Assembly (NCBI RefSeq): GCF_003610405.1
Contig: NZ_RAQC01000001.1
Coordinates: 2,046,001 to 2,110,000 of the forward strand
DNA length: 64,000 bases
Direction of reading: 5' to 3'
Origin: Microbacterium sp. AG238
GTDB lineage: Bacteria > Actinomycetota > Actinomycetes > Actinomycetales > Microbacteriaceae
Within the stretch, counting starts at the first letter, position 1; every line of letters begins with the position of its first letter. The notes beneath the pieces were generated by a model. It was not told where the DNA came from. It did not search any database and saw only the letters and a list, made by a program, of their open reading frames with translations. Of the stretch, positions 59,586 to 64,000 are shown piece after piece. Position numbers and translations under genes: made by a program.

Positions 59586-61841
59586 ATGCGCACTCAGAAC
59601 ATCGAATCCGACATCACCGTCGTCGGCGGCGGCCTTGCCGGCGTCTGCGCGGCGATCAGCGCCGCGCGGCTGGGGAAGCGGGTGGCGCTCATCGGCAACC
59701 GGCCGGTGCTGGGCGGCAACTCGTCGTCGGAGGTGCGGGTCTGGGTCGTCGGCGCGACGTCGCACGGCATCCAGCGGTTCGCCCGCGAGAGCGGCGTGAT
59801 CGGTGAGCTCTACGTCGAGAACCAGTACCGCAACCCGGAGGGCAACCCGATCATCTGGGACGAGGTCGTGCTCGACGCGGTGCGGGCGGAGCCCAACATC
59901 CGGTTGTTCCTCAACACGGATGTGCGCGAGATCGACACCGACGACGTCGACGGCGAGCGGGTCGTGACGGCCGTGCACGGGTGGACGATGGGGTCGGAGA
60001 TCGCCACGACGTTCCGGAGCCCGTATGTCCTCGACTGCACCGGCGACGGGCTCATCGGGTACCTGGCCGGCGCCGAGTTCCGGATCGGACGCGAGTCCCG
60101 CGACGAGTTCGGCGAGGCGTGGGCGCCTGAGACGGCCGACGACGAGCTCCTCGGCTCGACGATCCTCTTCTACACGAAGGATGTGGGGCGACCGGTCGAC
60201 TTCGTCGCGCCGGACTCGGCGAAGGACATCACGACCACCCCGATCCCGACGTCGCGGATCCTGCGGTCCGGCGACTCGGGTGCGCATTACTGGTGGATCG
60301 AATGGGGCGGCCACCTCGACACCGTGCACGACAACGAGGCGATCCGCGATGAGCTGCGCTCCGTCATCTTCGGCATCTGGGACTACATCAAGAACTCGGG
60401 CCGCTTCAACGCCGACACCCTCGATCTCGAATGGGTCGGCACGATCCCGGGCAAGCGCGAGTACCGCCGATTCCTCGGCGACCACGTGCTGACCCAGAAC
60501 GACATCCTCGATCAGGTCGACCACCACGACGACGTCGCGTTCGGCGGCTGGTCGATCGACCTGCACCCGGTCGAGGGCATGTACGCCACCGAGGCCGGGG
60601 CTCACCAGCGGTACTCGAACGGCATCTACGGCATCCCGTTCCGCAGCTACTACTCGCGCAACGTCGCGAACCTGCTGGTAGCGGGTCGTGACATCTCGGC
60701 GAGCCATGTCGCGTTCGGCTCGACCCGTGTCATGGCCACATGCGGCGCGGGCGGCGAAGCGGCGGGAACCGGAGCCGCCCTCGCGCTCGACCTCGGGGTG
60801 CGTCCGCGCGCGCTGGCGGCCGACCACGCCGACGCGTTGCGCCAGGTGCTCCTGCGCCAGGACGCCTCGGTGTTCGGCGTGCGCAACACCGATCCGGCCG
60901 ACCTGGCGCGGCAGGCCCGCGTATCGGCGTCATCGGTGGCGACCACGCTCGACCCTGTCGAACTCGTGCCGGATGCCGCTGTCGCCGAGCAACCGCTCGA
61001 CTCCGACCTGGGGGTGCTCGTCCCGGTGGACCCGCGGCTCGACGGCGTCGACGTCCTGCTGAAGGTGACCCGCGGCACCACCCTCACCGCCGCCCTGTGG
61101 ACCACCGGGCGTCGGCAGAACGCGGTTCCCATCGACGAACGGATGCGGGTCTCGGTCGACGTGAGGGCAGCCGCCGACCCGCAGTGGGTGCGGCTGCCGC
61201 TCGTGTGGACCCCGGCTGAGCCCGAGAACGTCGTCGTGGTCCTGGGCGCCGATCCCGATGTGAGCGTCGTGCTCGCCGAGGCGCAGGTGCCGGGAGTGCT
61301 GACCCTGCCGCACCGACCTCAGGCCGACGGTGATCAGAACGTCGCCGTCGACGAGTCCGAGAGCGTCATCGCGTGGCCGGCGATCCCGATGCGAGGGCGC
61401 ACGCCGCGCGTGCGCCTGCATCCCCAGACATCGGCCTTCGCGGCCCAGCAGGCGGTCGGCGGCTATCAGCGGTTCTTCGGCGGTCCGAACCTGTGGATGT
61501 CGCGCCCCGACGACGCGGCGCCGCATCTCGCCCTCGCGTGGGACGTCGAGCAGTCGATCACGGCCGTGCGCCTGGTGTTCGATGACGACACCGACGTCGA
61601 GCTCAACACGCTGCATCACCACCGCACGCCCGACCGCGTGTTCCCCGAGCTGGTGCGCGACTACGTCGTGGAGACCTGCGGCGCCGACGGTGTCTGGGTC
61701 GAACGGGTCAGCGTGACGGCGAACCGCCGACGACAGCGTGTGCACGATGTCGAGGTCGACGGGGTCACGGGCCTGCGGGTGCGGGTGACGGCCACGAACG
61801 GTGCCGCGCAGGCGCGGATCGTGTCGCTGCGCGTGATGTGA
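59586..61841 (+). CDS. FAD-dependent oxidoreductase with C-terminal beta-sandwich
   Basis: 751 aa. ITVVGGGLAGVCAAISAARLGKRVALI (in part, residues about 10-37) is the FAD fold, with NRPVLGGNSSSEVRVWV and RNVANLLVAGRDISASHVAFGSTRVMATC completing the FAD_oxidored (PF12831-type) domain to about residue 410. The remaining 340 residues contain beta-rich domains; the last (about 610-751, GYQRFFGGPNLWMSRPD to ARIVSLRVM) resembles a discoidin-like module. No signal peptide is seen, so it is cytoplasmic. Homologues accompany polysaccharide lyase genes and are often labelled xanthan lyase by association. It probably oxidises an unsaturated or keto sugar. Confidence 0.8.
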   Translation: MRTQNIESDITVVGGGLAGVCAAISAARLGKRVALIGNRPVLGGNSSSEVRVWVVGATSHGIQRFARESGVIGELYVENQYRNPEGNPIIWDEVVLDAVRAEPNIRLFLNTDVREIDTDDVDGERVVTAVHGWTMGSEIATTFRSPYVLDCTGDGLIGYLAGAEFRIGRESRDEFGEAWAPETADDELLGSTILFYTKDVGRPVDFVAPDSAKDITTTPIPTSRILRSGDSGAHYWWIEWGGHLDTVHDNEAIRDELRSVIFGIWDYIKNSGRFNADTLDLEWVGTIPGKREYRRFLGDHVLTQNDILDQVDHHDDVAFGGWSIDLHPVEGMYATEAGAHQRYSNGIYGIPFRSYYSRNVANLLVAGRDISASHVAFGSTRVMATCGAGGEAAGTGAALALDLGVRPRALAADHADALRQVLLRQDASVFGVRNTDPADLARQARVSASSVATTLDPVELVPDAAVAEQPLDSDLGVLVPVDPRLDGVDVLLKVTRGTTLTAALWTTGRRQNAVPIDERMRVSVDVRAAADPQWVRLPLVWTPAEPENVVVVLGADPDVSVVLAEAQVPGVLTLPHRPQADGDQNVAVDESESVIAWPAIPMRGRTPRVRLHPQTSAFAAQQAVGGYQRFFGGPNLWMSRPDDAAPHLALAWDVEQSITAVRLVFDDDTDVELNTLHHHRTPDRVFPELVRDYVVETCGADGVWVERVSVTANRRRQRVHDVEVDGVTGLRVRVTATNGAAQARIVSLRVM

Positions 61842-61870
61842 ACACCGAACACCCCGACGAAAGGTACGAC

Positions 61871-63913
61871 ATGAAGAATCGATGGAGATTCTCGCTCGCT
61901 GTGATCGGAGCCGTCGCGCTCGCGATACCGGCTCTGCCCGCGGTCGCCGCTCCGGCGCCGCCCGCGACGATCGAGGAGGCGTTCGATGAGCTGACTCCCG
62001 ACTGGCTGCCCGCAGCCGGAACGTGGGAGGCGGCGGACGGCGTCGCGAGAGTCGTGCAGCCGGGGTCGTCGCGCGGATCGATCCTCGCGCTGACCGGCCG
62101 CGGCCTCGCCGAAGCGGCGACGGCGACGGTGACCTTCGCCTCTGCGGGCGGGGGAGCCAGCGCGTGGGCGGGCTTCACGGTGCGTCGCACCGGAACAGCC
62201 GACGACTACACGCAGTCCGGTTACACCGTCTTCGTGCGCAACAGCGGAGAGCTGGCGGTCATCCGCGCAGCCGGTGACGGGCAGGTCGCCGTGCTCGGCA
62301 CCGCGCAGACCGACGCCCGCCCCGGTGCCGGCCCGGTGACAGTCACGGCGTCGCTCGACGGTGAGCGGATGCGGGTGGGTCTCGGTGGCGCCGGGGAGGT
62401 GACGACGCTGATCGAGGTCACAGACGCCACCTTCTCGGGCAGTGGGTTCGCGCTCGCGGCGCACCGCGACGTCCGGATGTCGGTCGACGCCGTGCAGCTG
62501 TCGGGCGTCATCGATCGCGCCGAGCCGGTGCCGACCGACTGCGTCGGATGGTCGGGTTCACCGGCGACGGATGCGGGTCGCGGCGAGGTGCTCGTCAGCG
62601 ACGCGCGCATCGACGCGGTGTCGGCGCGCATCGCGGCGGGTGAGCAGCCGCAGACGTCTGCGTACGCGCGTCTGCTCACGGCCGCCGACGCGGGTCTCGA
62701 GCGAACACCTGCTCCTCCCACGACTTTCTTCGTGCCGTTCTTCTACAACGATCCGACCGCGCACCGTGCGGCGCGGGACGGGCTGCAGAACGACGCGAAC
62801 ACCGCCTACGAGCTCGCATTGGCGTATCGCCTGTCGGGTGATGCCCGCTACGGCGCGCACGCCGCGCAGTTCATCGATGCCTGGACCACGACGGTCGAAT
62901 GCGTGCGTACCCGGGAGGACTCCGCGCTCGCCTTCAGCTACCACTTCCCGGCCTTCGTCCACGCCGCGGAGCTGCTGCGCGGCACTTCCGTGTGGAGTGC
63001 GGCATCCGAGGCCGTGTTCGCCGGCTTCCTGCGTGAGACGGCGACACCGGTCGCTGCGTCGATCCTGCATCGCACGAACAACTGGGGCAGCTGGGCCCTC
63101 GAGACGACGACCGCCGTCGCGGCCTACCTCGACGACGAGGCGGGGCTCGACGCTGCGAGCGCGCGCGCCGTCGAGCTGCTCGATCACCAGATCGACGAGA
63201 ACGGGCACCTTCCGGAAGAGGTCGACCGGAACAACGGCGTCGGCGATTACGGCATCTGGTACACGCACTTCTCTCTGCTGCCGCTCTTCCTCGTCGCCGA
63301 GACGCTGTCGGCGCACGCTTACGACGTGCACGATCACGTGAACGCTAACGGGCGCGGGCTCGCGGATGCCGCAGATGCCGCGACGAGATGGGTCGCCGAC
63401 CCGGCATCCTTCTCCTACTACACGGGCGACCCGGCGAAGCTCGCGAACGTGCGCACGATCGATTACCTGCGTGACGCGGGGATCACGGCGCACAGCATGA
63501 GCTACTTCGAGCTGGCGCAGAACCACTTCCCGACCGACGAGCGCGCAGCGCTGCTGGCCGAGGAAGGGCCCATGACGACGATCCATTCGGCGCCGTACCT
63601 GAGCCTCACCCACGGTGGACTCGCCGACATCACGGCGGCTCCCGGCGAAGGTGAGCCCGGCGGGGGCGAGCCAGGCGCGGGAGAACCGGGAGGGGGAACC
63701 CCCGGCGGCACGGATTCGCCGGGAGGCTCGTCGGGCACCGGTCCGGCCGGGGCGCCGGGCGGTAGCTCGGATGCCCGGGCGGTCGGCTCGCTCGCGGCAT
63801 CCGGTGGTGAGGTCTCGCTCGCGCCGCTGGCGCTCGCCGCAGGGCTGAGCCTCGGCGGCCTGCTCCTCATCGTCGCCCGGGTGCGCCGGCGAGCGGTCAC
63901 GGCGCGGGGCTGA
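61871..63913 (+). CDS. Surface-anchored alginate-lyase-like enzyme
   Basis: 680 aa. Signal peptide about 1-26. Residues about 30-215 are a beta-sandwich module of the LamG/DUF1080 kind. Residues about 240-560 match the alginate lyase (alpha/alpha toroid) family: ANTAYELALAYRLSGDARY, YHFPAFVHAAELL, NNWGSWALETTTAVAAYL, EVDRNNGVGDYGIWYTHFSLLPL in parts, with Asn, His and Tyr as expected for beta-elimination. A Gly/Pro-rich linker, a LAASG motif near 641 like an LAxTG sorting signal with Ser for Thr, a hydrophobic helix and RVRRR end the protein. ATG 61871 follows CGAAAGG. It would depolymerise a uronate polysaccharide at the surface for the operon importer; the true substrate is unknown. Confidence 0.78.
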   Translation: MKNRWRFSLAVIGAVALAIPALPAVAAPAPPATIEEAFDELTPDWLPAAGTWEAADGVARVVQPGSSRGSILALTGRGLAEAATATVTFASAGGGASAWAGFTVRRTGTADDYTQSGYTVFVRNSGELAVIRAAGDGQVAVLGTAQTDARPGAGPVTVTASLDGERMRVGLGGAGEVTTLIEVTDATFSGSGFALAAHRDVRMSVDAVQLSGVIDRAEPVPTDCVGWSGSPATDAGRGEVLVSDARIDAVSARIAAGEQPQTSAYARLLTAADAGLERTPAPPTTFFVPFFYNDPTAHRAARDGLQNDANTAYELALAYRLSGDARYGAHAAQFIDAWTTTVECVRTREDSALAFSYHFPAFVHAAELLRGTSVWSAASEAVFAGFLRETATPVAASILHRTNNWGSWALETTTAVAAYLDDEAGLDAASARAVELLDHQIDENGHLPEEVDRNNGVGDYGIWYTHFSLLPLFLVAETLSAHAYDVHDHVNANGRGLADAADAATRWVADPASFSYYTGDPAKLANVRTIDYLRDAGITAHSMSYFELAQNHFPTDERAALLAEEGPMTTIHSAPYLSLTHGGLADITAAPGEGEPGGGEPGAGEPGGGTPGGTDSPGGSSGTGPAGAPGGSSDARAVGSLAASGGEVSLAPLALAAGLSLGGLLLIVARVRRRAVTARG

Positions 63914-63977
63914 GCCGGTCTGCCGCGGTCCCGCATGCAAGGGATCGCGGCAGACGCGCCGTGCATCCCGGTACCGG

Positions 63978-64000
63978 TCAGAGGGTGAGCAGCACCTTCG
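63978..64000 (-). CDS. 3' end of a minus-strand gene, possibly an MDR alcohol dehydrogenase
   Basis: The last 23 bases read, on the minus strand, a frame ending KVLLTL and TGA. This is a usual C-terminus of zinc-type medium-chain dehydrogenases, but seven codons cannot establish identity. The gap before it (63914-63977) contains a possible family B repeat fragment. Confidence 0.3.

Noticed and set aside
58158..60827. Minus-strand 889-aa open frame
   Set aside because: Antisense to the binding-protein and FAD oxidoreductase genes, with no recognisable domain.

Overview
This is a gene-dense, high-GC window from an actinobacterium. It most probably comes from Microbacteriaceae and looks like Microbacterium. 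The grounds are the rpsF-ssb-rpsR-rplI-dnaB core cluster, LAxTG-type sorting signals, a lycopene-elongase/desaturase pair, an FeS-type photolyase, frequent GTG starts and 4-bp stop/start overlaps, and the recurring heptamer GGCATCC/GGATGCC. No rRNA, tRNA, CRISPR array, intact transposase or phage gene was seen. The genus is inferred.

Layout. 1-2332 (-): secreted LamG/GH43 glycosidase, cut by the left edge. 2623-4600 (+): NAD-dependent aldehyde dehydrogenase and its DUF779 partner. 4601-9129: lower-GC accessory block with a small secreted protein, a lipoprotein, an adaptor lipoprotein and a MacB/FtsX-type ABC pair, ending against a 5'-truncated TMEM175-like gene. 9331-21000 (+): a ten-gene operon with a LacI regulator, sugar-type ABC importer, two ADP-ribosylglycohydrolase-family enzymes, a PfkB/ribokinase, a TIM-barrel/sulfatase-modifying-factor-like fusion, a CaiB-type CoA-transferase and a CitE/HpcH-type CoA-ester lyase. 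This looks like a complete uptake, hydrolysis, phosphorylation and CoA-cleavage route for an unknown glycoside, and it is the best candidate for an undescribed pathway. 21082-29557: a second LacI regulator diverging from a GH2 / ABC importer / DUF624 / two-SDR operon. 29666-33216: AraC-type regulator, VOC protein and two poorly known proteins.

Core region. 33365-35065 holds rpsF, ssb, rpsR and rplI, with a leader that can pair with the rpsF Shine-Dalgarno. Between rplI and dnaB sit tandem palindromic repeats and two secreted-protein genes (-). One encodes a wall-anchored protein with seven cysteine-free chaplin-like repeats; the other encodes a Val/Pro-rich repetitive protein. dnaB follows a cluster of DnaA-box-like sites.

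40196-55417: a TupA-like ATP-grasp protein, an AbaSI/PvuRts1I-like modification-dependent endonuclease, two paralogous APC permeases, a CPBP protease, carotenoid-modifying enzymes, an FeS photolyase with an ATP-grasp gene and a DUF2256/DUF3253 protein, an ArsR/CDF metal module and an EI24 protein. 55402-63913: an IclR-controlled polysaccharide-use locus with ABC importer, FAD oxidoreductase and surface-anchored alginate-lyase-like enzyme. The last 23 bases are the 3' end of a minus-strand gene.

The three catabolic loci share one logic: a dedicated repressor with palindromic operators, a binding-protein-dependent importer, and intracellular or surface hydrolases. Copies of a 56-bp palindromic repeat sit at 2458, 9158 and 21005, at the borders of the accessory blocks.
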